DNA from: Pandoraea oxalativorans
GTDB lineage: Bacteria; Pseudomonadota; Gammaproteobacteria; Burkholderiales; Burkholderiaceae
Length of the DNA stretch: 64,000 bases
Assembly (NCBI RefSeq): GCF_000972785.3
Contig: NZ_CP011253.3
Span: 5,208,001 to 5,272,000, forward strand
Direction: 5' to 3'
The position numbers and the translations under genes were made by a program. Below are positions 21,217 through 28,949 of this stretch, one piece after another (the first letter of the stretch is position 1; every line of letters begins with the position of its first letter). The notes under the pieces were generated by a model. That model worked only from the letters and a program-made list of their open reading frames with translations, had not been told where the DNA came from and searched no databases.

Positions 21217-22398
21217 ATGAACATCAGCCATATTGCGACGCAGGTGTTGGCGGCGGCGAGCGCCACCCCATGGTTCGCGAACTTCAGGGATCGCCCCGGC
21301 CAGACCTTTGAGCGCGCCCGCAACATCACGTCGGATTCGCCATGTCCCCATGTCACGCGCGAAGTCCCCAAACCCGTTTTACCGCCCATCGGTCTCGAAC
21401 CGCAGTCCTATCACCATTTCCTGAAAACCCGATTGGCCGATTTGGTCGACGTGTGCGTCGTCGGCCATCACGACGACCGAAAGAACTGCTTGCTCGACCT
21501 GCCGCCCGGTGAGCCGAGCATGGTGCCGGTCAGCCGCTTGGTCGAGTCCGGATGCAGCCGATCGCTGCCACCGGCGATCGCGTGCGAACTGGCCAGTACG
21601 CAGCGCGAAGCCTGGCAACTCGCACGAGCGTATCGAAAGCAATACAGCCGCGACCTACGAGGCAAGTATTCGATAGCGTCGCTGGAGGCCCGGATCAGGA
21701 CCGCGCTTCATGCCATGCCGGACGACGTCCAGCAGGCGTTCCGTCATAGCGAGACATCGATCGTGGTACCGCGTCACAGTTTTCGTCGCTTCTACTCCGG
21801 CGTCGATGAGGCCCGCCGCAATGGCGTGAAACCGAACGCTCCCGACGCCACCTCGCTCGTCATGGACGGACGCAGCTTCCTTCGCGACGCCATGCTGGGT
21901 GCGTATGTCGTGCCACCGAAGGACCACCCCGTGCAACCGTTCATCGTTTCGCTTGCGGGCTTTTACCTCATCGACGACATCCGGCCATCAGGGCCGCCCG
22001 CCAACAACGGCTACGAGGAATGGCTTGCGGAGTCGGGGCCGTATCCCGATTCCCAGGTCGAATTCCGGGCGCTGCACGAACACTTCTTTCGTCACTCCGG
22101 GCAGACGTTCGGTCGCCGTCCCAACTACCTGTCGGAATCCCCGGAGGCCACGACCTTCCGCAGCATTCCCCGCAAGGGCACCATCGAACAGACGCTCGCC
22201 AGATATCTGCACAACGGCGTGAAGCGCTACTACCGATTCGCCGCGGCCGGGCCGCGCGAGCGGGTCGCCCGGGACAGTCACCGCAACGCCCGTCAGGCGC
22301 TGTGCGACGCGGGCACGTTCGACGGCCTCAATCCCCGGCAACGGGCACAGGTCTTCGAGCGCCTGCATCGGTGGATGGACAAGGAACAAAACGCCTGA
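21217..22398 (+). CDS. uncharacterised protein, paralogue A
   Basis: I do not recognise this 393-residue protein. The ATG at 21217 (MNISHIATQVLAAASATPWF) has a CCGGAG site eight bases before it. No clear signal peptide or membrane segment follows. It shares ordered blocks with the next gene: RLADLVDVCVVGHHDDRKNC-LLDLPPG (about residues 72-98), LRGKYSIASLEARI, AMLGAYVVPPKDH and TLARYLHNGVKRYYRFA. The last part (RQRAQVFERLHRWMDKEQNA) is predicted helical. The two genes look like an old tandem duplication. A secreted or regulatory role is possible, but nothing shows it. Confidence 0.8.
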   Translation: MNISHIATQVLAAASATPWFANFRDRPGQTFERARNITSDSPCPHVTREVPKPVLPPIGLEPQSYHHFLKTRLADLVDVCVVGHHDDRKNCLLDLPPGEPSMVPVSRLVESGCSRSLPPAIACELASTQREAWQLARAYRKQYSRDLRGKYSIASLEARIRTALHAMPDDVQQAFRHSETSIVVPRHSFRRFYSGVDEARRNGVKPNAPDATSLVMDGRSFLRDAMLGAYVVPPKDHPVQPFIVSLAGFYLIDDIRPSGPPANNGYEEWLAESGPYPDSQVEFRALHEHFFRHSGQTFGRRPNYLSESPEATTFRSIPRKGTIEQTLARYLHNGVKRYYRFAAAGPRERVARDSHRNARQALCDAGTFDGLNPRQRAQVFERLHRWMDKEQNA

Positions 22399-22547
22399 CG
22401 GTCTCCGGCGGTCGCGCTCCCTGCCACCCGGTGAGGGGCGCGACCGGAGCGTCGAGGCTGACGTCGTGCATAGGCGGCGAAAGCGCCGATCCCCATCTGC
22501 AAATATCGGGGCCTCAACCCGACAATCCGATTTGCCTCAGCAGGAAT

Positions 22548-22587
22548 ACTCCGGTTCACGGAAATCCCCCGTGACCTCAACCGGAGT
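22548..22587. promoter_or_regulatory. hairpin overlapping the RBS of paralogue B
   Basis: ACTCCGGTT (22548-22556) pairs with AACCGGAGT (22579-22587), and inside it CACGG (22557-22561) pairs with CCGTG (22569-22573). The right arm contains the GGAG ribosome site of the gene starting at 22592, so folding would hide it. The rest of 22399-22591 shows nothing clear. Confidence 0.5.
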
Positions 22588-22591
22588 GACG

Positions 22592-23827
22592 ATGATTCTC
22601 AACTCAATGTCCGAATGGCTGACGTCGGCCGCGAGTGCAGCCAAGGCGCTCCCCGCAATGCACGTACACGCCCATACGCTGCGCGTCGCAACCGACCTGA
22701 CACGCGCCGCCTCCGCACCGATCTCGTCCACCATGATTGCGCCGGTCGTCCGGGACTGGCCCACCGTGCAAAACGCTGCGTCCTCCAATTGGTCGCACCC
22801 GCCGGTCACACGGGCCCACGTCTTCGCGCAGCGGCTGGCCGACGTGCGGCCAGTGTGCGTTGTCGGTGCGCGCGACGATGCACAGAACTGCCTTCTCGAC
22901 TTGCCCCCCGACGCCCACATCGACATCGACGCAAGCCGTCTGCTGCTCGCGGGCTGCGAGGCGTCGCTGGGGCCGGAGATGCGCAAAGCGCTGTCGCGTG
23001 AGCGGCGTAACAGCGCAACCCTGGAGCGGGAGTTCGCCAACGCCCGTGCCGCGGAGTCGCGAGGCCAATATTCCGTTCGCTCCATCGAACAGCGACTGAC
23101 CAAGCGGCTGAACCAGTTGTTGCCCGGCATGGGACGCCTGCTGAAGAACACCGGGGCCTATATCGAGATCCCGCAGTTGTCGGTAACGCGGTTGGTCACG
23201 AGCGTGCCGGAAGCCCGGCGGCATGGCATCGATATACCGTTTCAACAAGCCGATCTGCGTCTTCCCCTGGGGGCGCCTGAGATCCAACGCGCAACGCTAG
23301 GCGCCTATATCCGCATTCCTGCCCGTGACCGGCAGTTGCTCCTGTTCGTCTCGCTGGCCACGCCGGATACGGTCGAATGGGTCGATAAGGACATCAAAAC
23401 CCACGCCGCCCGACACCAGCAGCAGTTGTTCGGCGACATTCCCGAGAACTTCGATGCGACGCCGTTACCGCTTCACGCCGAGCTACGACGCCCCAATCTC
23501 ATCCGGACCCTCGCGAAGCATCTGCATGACGGGCATCGGCGCTATCACGACTTCGCCTACGGCGCGACCCGCGAGTCGCTCGCGCCGATATCGCACGCCG
23601 ACATCAGACAACCGCTCTGCTCTCCCGAACCGGCACTCGCGACGTCCCTGACACCCACGGAAGCGGCAGAAACGACGGAAGCCATCGAACCTCCCCCGCA
23701 GCAACTTAGACGCCGTACGTCACGCAGCAATAGCGTGTCACTCGATGAAATGGCCAAAGCGGTCGCGGAGCTCGAACGGCTGGATCGGAAGTACCGCCAG
23801 CTTGGCCGCCCTCGCTTCGGAAAATGA
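22592..23827 (+). CDS. uncharacterised protein, paralogue B
   Basis: This 411-residue protein of unknown function is homologous to the preceding one. Matching blocks are QRLADVRPVCVVGARDDAQN-CLLDLPPD, SRGQYSVRSIEQRL, ATLGAYIRIPARD and TLAKHLHDGHRRYHDFA, in the same order. The start MILNSMSEWLTSAASAAKAL has a GGAG site seven bases upstream. A C-terminal extension of about 60 residues (from LTPTEAAETTEAIEPPPQQL) is charged and probably disordered, ending in a helical RLDRKYRQLGRPRFGK segment. No signal peptide or catalytic motif is visible. Confidence 0.8.
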   Translation: MILNSMSEWLTSAASAAKALPAMHVHAHTLRVATDLTRAASAPISSTMIAPVVRDWPTVQNAASSNWSHPPVTRAHVFAQRLADVRPVCVVGARDDAQNCLLDLPPDAHIDIDASRLLLAGCEASLGPEMRKALSRERRNSATLEREFANARAAESRGQYSVRSIEQRLTKRLNQLLPGMGRLLKNTGAYIEIPQLSVTRLVTSVPEARRHGIDIPFQQADLRLPLGAPEIQRATLGAYIRIPARDRQLLLFVSLATPDTVEWVDKDIKTHAARHQQQLFGDIPENFDATPLPLHAELRRPNLIRTLAKHLHDGHRRYHDFAYGATRESLAPISHADIRQPLCSPEPALATSLTPTEAAETTEAIEPPPQQLRRRTSRSNSVSLDEMAKAVAELERLDRKYRQLGRPRFGK

Positions 23828-23986
23828 CGGGGCGACGTCAAGCTATCATTTCCCGTAGCTCGATCTGTCGCATCAGGCGTAGCCGCTGTCACTCGGCACG
23901 TTTTACTTACTCTGGCGAATTCGTACACTCCCTCATTTCGGCGGTGGCTCCCCCCACGCCGCCCTGACACGAGTCCACTACCCGCC

Positions 23987-24709
23987 ATGCAGGCAAGTTT
24001 CGAGAAAGACAGCATTTTGGTCCTCGATGTCGACGGTACGCTGACCGACTCGGTGCGCATTCATCAACGCGCCTTGCTCGGCGCGATGGAATCGCTAGCG
24101 TTCGATGAATTGAACACCGACTGGGGAAGCTATCCGCATCACACCGACACCGGGATCCTGATTCACGCCCACGCCGAGAACGGTCGCGCCTTGCCGCAGC
24201 CGCACGATCTGGCCCGCTTCGAGCACGAGATCGACGAGCGCTTTACCGCCCTGCTCAATGCGCACGGGCTGGCCGAGATCCCCGGTGCGCGCGCCTTCGT
24301 CGAGGCCGCGCACCGCTCGCGCTGGGGGGTGGTGTTCGCCACGGGCGGCATCCGGCAGGTCAGTCACCGCAAACTGCGCTCCGTGGCCATCGATTACACG
24401 GACGCGATGCTCATCACCGCGTCCGAATACAGCTCGCGCGACCAGTTGGTGGCCGAGGCGATCAAACGGGCGCAGGCGGGTTACGGAATTACGCGCCCGC
24501 GGGCGGTGGTCTCGATCGGCGACGGGATGTGGGATCTGAAGGTCGCGCGCAAGCTCGGCATCGATTTCGTCGGCATCGGCTCGAAACGTCAGCGTTCGCC
24601 GCTGCTCGACGAAGGTGTCCCGGTCTATGACGACATGTGGGACGCGATGCACTGGCTCACTCCGGGCCGCGGGCGCGCGTCAGGTATTCGCTTGGCGTCA
24701 CGCCCATAA
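23987..24709 (+). CDS. HAD-superfamily hydrolase, phosphoglycolate-phosphatase-like
   Basis: The 240-residue protein has the four HAD motifs: LVLDVDGTLTDS (nucleophile Asp14, Asp16), FATGG (motif II threonine), a lysine region after it, and SIGDGMWDLKVARKLG (motif IV). A helical cap (about residues 20-90) lies between motifs I and II, as in subclass I enzymes such as Gph-like phosphatases. It probably dephosphorylates a small metabolite; the substrate cannot be told. Its last 53 bp overlap the convergent AraC gene. Confidence 0.85.
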   Translation: MQASFEKDSILVLDVDGTLTDSVRIHQRALLGAMESLAFDELNTDWGSYPHHTDTGILIHAHAENGRALPQPHDLARFEHEIDERFTALLNAHGLAEIPGARAFVEAAHRSRWGVVFATGGIRQVSHRKLRSVAIDYTDAMLITASEYSSRDQLVAEAIKRAQAGYGITRPRAVVSIGDGMWDLKVARKLGIDFVGIGSKRQRSPLLDEGVPVYDDMWDAMHWLTPGRGRASGIRLASRP

Positions 24710-25448
24710 AGCGGCGGAACATGGTGGAAAAGGCGCTCGGCGTGTCGTAACCGACTTCGAGCGCCACTTGCGTGATGGGCCGCCCGGCCCCCAGCAACGG
24801 CAAAGCCCCCAGCAGCCGCATCTGCTGACGCCACTCCCGGAACGGCAAACCGAATTCCGTCATGAAGCGACGCTCCAGCGTACGGCTCGACGCCCCCACC
24901 TCCACGGCCCAGTCCTGGAGACTGCGGGGGTCTGCGGGCGATGTCAGATACGTGTCGAAGATCTTGCGCAGACGCGCGTCGCGTGGCACTTGCAGGTGGA
25001 GCGGCGAATCGCTTTTCCACTCGACCTCTTCGAGCAGCAGCGCAATCACGAGCGCATCCTTACCCTGCAGCGACCAGTCGGGCGGTAACGTCATCGCGCG
25101 CAGAATCAACTCGCGCAGCAGCGCCGAGACTCGGATGACGACCGGCACATCGGAGGCTGCCATGCCGAGTCGTTCGACGTCGACATAAATCGTGCGCATC
25201 TCCACCTTGCCGCGCATGCGCACTTCATGCGTGACGTTGGCCGGAATCCACAACGCGCGCTGCGGCGGAATCACCCAGAACGATGTATCGGTGCGGACTT
25301 CCAGAATACCGGCGCTCGCATACATCAATTGCGCGCGTCGATGACTGTGAGGACGCACCACATGACCATCGGGGTAGTCTTTCGCCAACGCGCCGACGGG
25401 GCGGTCGTGAGCCTGAAACTCCAGGGGTATCGCACTGGTGATCGGCAT
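24657..25448 (-). CDS. AraC-family transcriptional regulator with cupin sensor
   Basis: The 263-residue protein has an N-terminal cupin (HSHRRAQLMYASAGILEVRT, then FWVIPPQRALWIPANVTHEV) and a C-terminal double helix-turn-helix (SLQDWAVEVGASSRTLERRF, then RPITQVALEVGYDTPSAFST with MFRRFMGVTPSEYL). This layout matches the YeaM/NimR type, which often controls an adjacent exporter. I use the ATG at 25448; a TTG three codons up is also in frame. It is convergent with and overlaps the HAD gene; no efflux gene is next to it. Confidence 0.88.
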   Translation of the reverse strand: MPITSAIPLEFQAHDRPVGALAKDYPDGHVVRPHSHRRAQLMYASAGILEVRTDTSFWVIPPQRALWIPANVTHEVRMRGKVEMRTIYVDVERLGMAASDVPVVIRVSALLRELILRAMTLPPDWSLQGKDALVIALLLEEVEWKSDSPLHLQVPRDARLRKIFDTYLTSPADPRSLQDWAVEVGASSRTLERRFMTEFGLPFREWRQQMRLLGALPLLGAGRPITQVALEVGYDTPSAFSTMFRRFMGVTPSEYLTRARGPE

Positions 25449-25602
25449 TGGGACCAAGCCTCAAAAAAGGCGAAATTTGGGACGTATTTGGCGACGTCGT
25501 CAGCGTAACACCGCCCCCTCGCCCCTACCAAGCCCTACCAGGCCCCAACCAAGCCGAACGCGGCCCGAATTCCTTACCGCGTCATTGCAATCCGTGCACC
25601 GC

Positions 25603-26001
25603 TCAGAACGGTTTGACGATCACGAGCACGACGACGATGGTCATCGAAACGAGGGTAACGGGCAGCGCGCGTCCGAACACGGCGGGCGGCTGCGTACTTC
25701 CGTTGCGCTCCAGACGCCGCAACGTGGCCGATAACCGCCCGTGCAACGCGGACATCACAACCACGAACACAAGCTTGGCCATGAGCCAAGGTGCGTGCCA
25801 CCCGTTAGCCATGATGGCGAGCGTCGGTCCTGTGATCCACACCACGATCAATGCGGGCGACGCCAGTGCATAGTCTGCCCGTCGCGCCACACGACGCCAC
25901 TCCGGTTGCGCGAGACGCCCGCCCAGCGCCATCGTCACAAGCCCCGCAACGAAAGTGATGACCGCGATCAGATGCACCGCCTTGATCCAGAGATAGAGCA
26001 T
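25603..26001 (-). CDS. CopD-like integral membrane protein
   Basis: The 132-residue protein has four predicted membrane helices: WIKAVHLIAVITFVAGLVTM, then ALASPALIVVWITGPTLAIM, APWLMAKLVFVVVMSALHGR and LPVTLVSMTIVVVLVIV. The helix-1 histidine (KAVHLIAVITF) and the histidine after helix 3 (LHGRLSATLRR) resemble the CopD/HemJ-like group of small haem- or copper-linked membrane proteins. The exact role is unclear. A 15-bp palindrome lies 40 bp upstream of its ATG. Confidence 0.65.
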   Translation of the reverse strand: MLYLWIKAVHLIAVITFVAGLVTMALGGRLAQPEWRRVARRADYALASPALIVVWITGPTLAIMANGWHAPWLMAKLVFVVVMSALHGRLSATLRRLERNGSTQPPAVFGRALPVTLVSMTIVVVLVIVKPF

Positions 26002-26040
26002 CGGATGTCTCCAAAAGGGTTCGGACGATTATTTCCATCT

Positions 26041-26055
26041 AAGCAACAGTTGCTT
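26041..26055. promoter_or_regulatory. 15-bp palindrome upstream of the CopD-like gene
   Basis: AAGCAAC and GTTGCTT are perfect arms around a single base. It lies 40 bp upstream of the 26001 start and is a candidate repressor site for that gene. Confidence 0.4.
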
Positions 26056-26132
26056 GTAATAAGTCGTCTTTATCGCGATGGACCGCATTAATACACTTCA
26101 ACTGTCGACGATGAATTGAACATCGCCTCATC

Positions 26133-26400
26133 GGAGTCTGTTCCTGTCCCATTCGGGCTCGCGAACGTGTTCTGCCGGCTGGCTGGCAAGGCGCACGCGG
26201 CGCCGTTTGGTCGCCCAAATAAGCTGCGTGCAACGCCGCCAGACGGCCGGCAGGGCACGTTCCCTACGGGTTGCCCACCCAAAGGGGCGCTCGCCACGTC
26301 ATGGCCCTCGCGAATATTCCCGATATTCGCTTCGGACCATTCCTCGCGACCGCCCCTTTGGCCAGGCAACGCGAGCCCGAATGGGACAGGAACAGACTCC
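26133..26400. repeat. 268-bp element with perfect 31-bp terminal inverted repeats
   Basis: The outer arms are 26133-26163 (beginning GGAGTCTGTTCCTGTCC) and 26370-26400 (ending GGACAGGAACAGACTCC), identical over 31 bp when inverted. Between them lie three further hairpins: 26173-26252 (TGCCGGC/GCCGGCA outermost, then CTGGC, GGCG and CACGC steps and a TTTGG/CCAAA tip); 26253-26276 (GGGCA/TGCCC); and 26279-26361 (CCAAAGGGGCG/CGCCCCTTTGG outermost, GCGAATAT/ATATTCGC tip). No coding frame or target-site duplication is convincing. It ends 19 bp before the DUF4148 start codon. It may be a MITE-like element, an invertible segment or a structured 5' leader. Confidence 0.9.
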
Positions 26401-26419
26401 ACAAGACAGGAGAAATATC

Positions 26420-26728
26420 ATGAAGCGCACCCTTATTACCTCGGCCCTCGTTTCCGCAATGCTGGCTGTTTCGGCCGGTTCGGCTTTCGCCAGCGACGCA
26501 TTCGACGGCCCCTCGGAATTCTCGTGGGTTCCGCAAACCAGCGCCCTGAGCCGCGCACAGGTTCGTGAAGAACTCGTTCAGGCGCAACAGGCCGGTCTCG
26601 TGGTGCAACACGACGCCGTCTACCCGAAGGCAGCCCCGAGCGCACAACCGGCAACGGCCAGCGCCCCGATCACGATGGGTTCGGTGGGCGGCCAGCAACG
26701 TGCAGGCACGACCTACTTCGGTTCGTAA
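26420..26728 (+). CDS. DUF4148 family exported protein
   Basis: The 102-residue precursor starts MKRTLITSALVSAMLAVSAG with a clear signal peptide (cleavage after SAFA, about residue 25). The mature part has EFSWVPQTSALSRAQVREEL and VQAQQAGLVVQHDAVYPKAA, the pattern of the small DUF4148 proteins that are common in Burkholderiales and probably periplasmic. An AGGAG site at 26408-26412 lies between the start and the inverted-repeat element, so translation sits directly beside that structure. Function is unknown. Confidence 0.9.
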   Translation: MKRTLITSALVSAMLAVSAGSAFASDAFDGPSEFSWVPQTSALSRAQVREELVQAQQAGLVVQHDAVYPKAAPSAQPATASAPITMGSVGGQQRAGTTYFGS

Positions 26729-26891
26729 TGTAACTCGCCGCGCCGCGGACCTCTTGCCCGACGAGAGGCCGCGGCGCGGCGCGCGTTCTGCGCATAACGA
26801 CGCACCGGTTGCCGGTGCTCAGTGTGATCTCCGGTCTTTCCCGACCTAAGACTCCTGTCGCTGTGCGTAGCGGTTCGACGCACAGGACTTT

Positions 26892-26919
26892 GCCCGTCGC
26901 TTCGGCGACGGGCTTTTTT
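26892..26919 (+). terminator. intrinsic terminator after the DUF4148 gene
   Basis: GCCCGTCGC (26892-26900), a TTCG tetraloop, GCGACGGGC (26905-26913) and six T. A textbook terminator 165 bp after the DUF4148 stop. Confidence 0.92.
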
Positions 26920-26937
26920 AGCCGGGACGCACGAAAA

Positions 26938-26967
26938 CGAAGAAGCCCGCATCAGCGGGCTTCTTCG
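26938..26967 (-). terminator. terminator after the dienelactone hydrolase gene
   Basis: Perfect 13-bp arms (26938-26950 and 26955-26967) around ATCA; on the minus strand the stem is followed by TTTTCG. It ends the leftward transcript of the 27016-27726 gene. Confidence 0.75.
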
Positions 26968-27015
26968 CGTTTACCGACTCGATGGCCACGCATGGCCACC
27001 GAGGAAAACAATGCC

Positions 27016-27726
27016 TTACTTCGCGAACGACTTCGCCAGGAATTCGAGCGCACGGCCGTGGGCCAGCGCGGCCGAGGGCTGATGGTACGACTCGCGCGAC
27101 CAGCAGTTGAAGCCGTGATCCGCGTTCGGGTACACAAACACTTCGGTGCTCGGGCGCGACTTCACGGCCTCGCTCACCTGCGCGACGATGTCAGGCGTGA
27201 TGTGACTGTCGAGCGCGCCATAGTGGAACTGCGTCGGCACGTTGAGGTGGGCCGCTTCGCTCAGATAGTTGTGAATGCCGCCGCCGTAGTACGGCACGGC
27301 GGCGTCGACCAAACCACGCGCCGCGCTCAGGTATGACAGCAGACCGCCGAAGCAATAGCCGATGGCGGCGACCTTGGCACCCGCGTCCAGCTTGCCCCGC
27401 AGCGCCTTCACCGTCGCTTCGATATCCTTCACGGCCTTCTCGACGTCGACCGCCTTGCGCAGTTCCATCGCGCGGCCCCAGTCGTCGCCCGAGTAGCCGA
27501 GTTCGATGCGCGGCGCCGAGCGCCAGAAGATGTCCGGCGCGAGCACGACATAACCGTCCATCGCGTACTGATCGGCCACGCCGCGAATATGCTCGTTCAC
27601 GCCGAAGATTTCCTGCACCAGCACGACGCCCTGGGCGCTGGCCGTCTTACCATTCGGCGGCAATGCCAGATAGGCATCGAAGGCGCCATCCACGGTTTCA
27701 ACACGAATCCATTGACTGTTCGACAC
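27016..27726 (-). CDS. dienelactone hydrolase family protein
   Basis: An alpha/beta hydrolase of 236 residues. The Cys-Asp-His triad of carboxymethylenebutenolidase relatives is visible as AAIGYCFGG (Cys125), YGALDSHIT (Asp) and PNADHGFNCW (His); LVQEIFGVNEHIR supplies the glutamate that orients the cysteine. The start is a GTG at 27726 with a GGAG site nine bases before it; the longer frame has no family similarity. Cytoplasmic; the natural substrate may be a dienelactone or another ester, as many genomes hold several such genes. No catechol ortho-cleavage genes are beside it. Confidence 0.88.
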   Translation of the reverse strand: MSNSQWIRVETVDGAFDAYLALPPNGKTASAQGVVLVQEIFGVNEHIRGVADQYAMDGYVVLAPDIFWRSAPRIELGYSGDDWGRAMELRKAVDVEKAVKDIEATVKALRGKLDAGAKVAAIGYCFGGLLSYLSAARGLVDAAVPYYGGGIHNYLSEAAHLNVPTQFHYGALDSHITPDIVAQVSEAVKSRPSTEVFVYPNADHGFNCWSRESYHQPSAALAHGRALEFLAKSFAK

Positions 27727-28027
27727 GGAAGTTGCTCCATCAAAAAGGGGGAAATGCCTGCGCCCTGACATCGAACAACGCCCTGGGATCGGGCGCGGCC
27801 ACTCGATACGTTCGAGTTGGCCAGACACAGTTAGGCCGGATCAGTATAGGGACTTTTGAGACGATTCACAGCGCGTCGGAAAGCCCGCCGGATAAGGCTC
27901 GACGCCACGTCACACAACGCGCCCTGCGACCGCCTGACGCATAAATCGCGCCTTGTCGCCGTAAAGCGCCGTCCATCGTTTCGACGTCCGAACCCGCCCG
28001 CGTTGCGTCCAGCGCGCCGTCCGGGAC

Positions 28028-28321
28028 TCAGTCCGGCGCTTTCGCGAGCGCCGCTTCCAGCAGTTTCACCACACCGCCGAACGCCGCCACCTGCGCGGAG
28101 TCGATGCCGTACAACGCGCTCAGCGACGGTCCGGGATTCAGGAAATCCACACGCACGTCGTCGGCGCTCGCAGCCCACACCATCACTTTCAATGGCAGTT
28201 CCAGTCCTGCATGGGGGTTTGCGGCCATCACGGGCGTACCGCCCTTCGGATTACCGAACAGCACCAACCGGGTCGGACGTAGCGACGTGCCCGCCGAGGC
28301 CGCCGCCTTCGCCAGCCGATC
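28028..28321 (-). pseudogene. DUF302 protein, N-terminally truncated
   Basis: The frame DRLAKAAASAGTSLRPTRLV followed by LFGNPKGGTPVMAANPHAGL matches the C-terminal two thirds of DUF302 proteins (normally about 130 residues; 97 codons here). Going upstream, the frame meets TGA at 28322-28324 and there are only about 125 bp to the start of the next gene, with no recognisable N-terminal half in any frame. A TTG at 28267 could start a 79-residue peptide, but it would lack the first strands of the fold. It is probably a remnant. Confidence 0.7.
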
Positions 28322-28446
28322 TCATCGGCCCTCGCACCGTGCCCCGCCTTACATGTCGTTACCGCCCCGCTGTCGGCCATTCGAGGCGCGTTACGCTTGG
28401 CCCCGTCGTTCGACAATTCAGTGAACGTATTTGATACGGAGTCCAT

Positions 28447-28893
28447 ATGACCAAGATTTCGATGCGCCAAACCGTGAGCAGCCTTGCGCTGATGCTCGCG
28501 CTGACGGCCACCGGCGTCAGCCTGCCCGCTGCCGCCGCCACACTGGGCGAGATGCCGCCTCCGCCGCCGGGCATGGGCCCGCACTTCGGTGGCCCCGATC
28601 AGCGCGGGCCTATGGGCCCGGCCGGGCACGGCGGCCCGGGCTTTGCTGCAGTTCGTACCATCGAGGAAATCGCGCATCTCTATCGCATCGGCGGTCATCC
28701 TGAGAATGTCCTGCCGTTCTATCGCGAGACACTGACGCAAACGCGCGACCCGATGCTGCGTCACCACTTGCGCGAGGCCATCGCGCGTGAGGAACTGAAA
28801 CCGACCGACACCACGGCGGCCATCGCCACGTTGCGCGCGCAACTGAGCGAAGACCTCGCGGCCCTCCCCACGCCCGAGACCAAGCGTCGCTAA
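28447..28893 (+). CDS. small exported Pro/Gly-rich protein
   Basis: This 148-residue protein has a signal peptide (MTKISMRQTVSSLALMLALT, cleavage near residue 31), then a low-complexity linker (MPPPPPGMGPHFGGPDQRGP) rich in Pro, Gly, His and Met, and a helical C-terminal half (VRTIEEIAHLYRIGGHPENV, then LRAQLSEDLAALPTPETKRR). GGAG lies eight bases before the ATG. I do not recognise the family. It may be a periplasmic metal-binding or chaperone-like protein; the His/Met-rich linker suggests this only weakly. Confidence 0.75.
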   Translation: MTKISMRQTVSSLALMLALTATGVSLPAAAATLGEMPPPPPGMGPHFGGPDQRGPMGPAGHGGPGFAAVRTIEEIAHLYRIGGHPENVLPFYRETLTQTRDPMLRHHLREAIAREELKPTDTTAAIATLRAQLSEDLAALPTPETKRR

Positions 28894-28949
28894 GTTTCGA
28901 CACGCACCGCACCCGGCGACACCGCGTCGACGGGTGCGCCGCCCGCGCA

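Noticed and set aside
26116..26402. Small open frames inside the inverted-repeat element, both starting ...ESVPVPFGLA
   Set aside because: They begin with the same peptide only because both strands read the same 31-bp arm; no ribosome sites or coding signal. No transposase is encoded.
28228..28949. C-terminal part of the long autotransporter frame
   Set aside because: It is out-of-frame read-through after the G tract; its sequence (Arg-rich, low similarity) is the antisense of the 28447 gene and of the DUF302 remnant.
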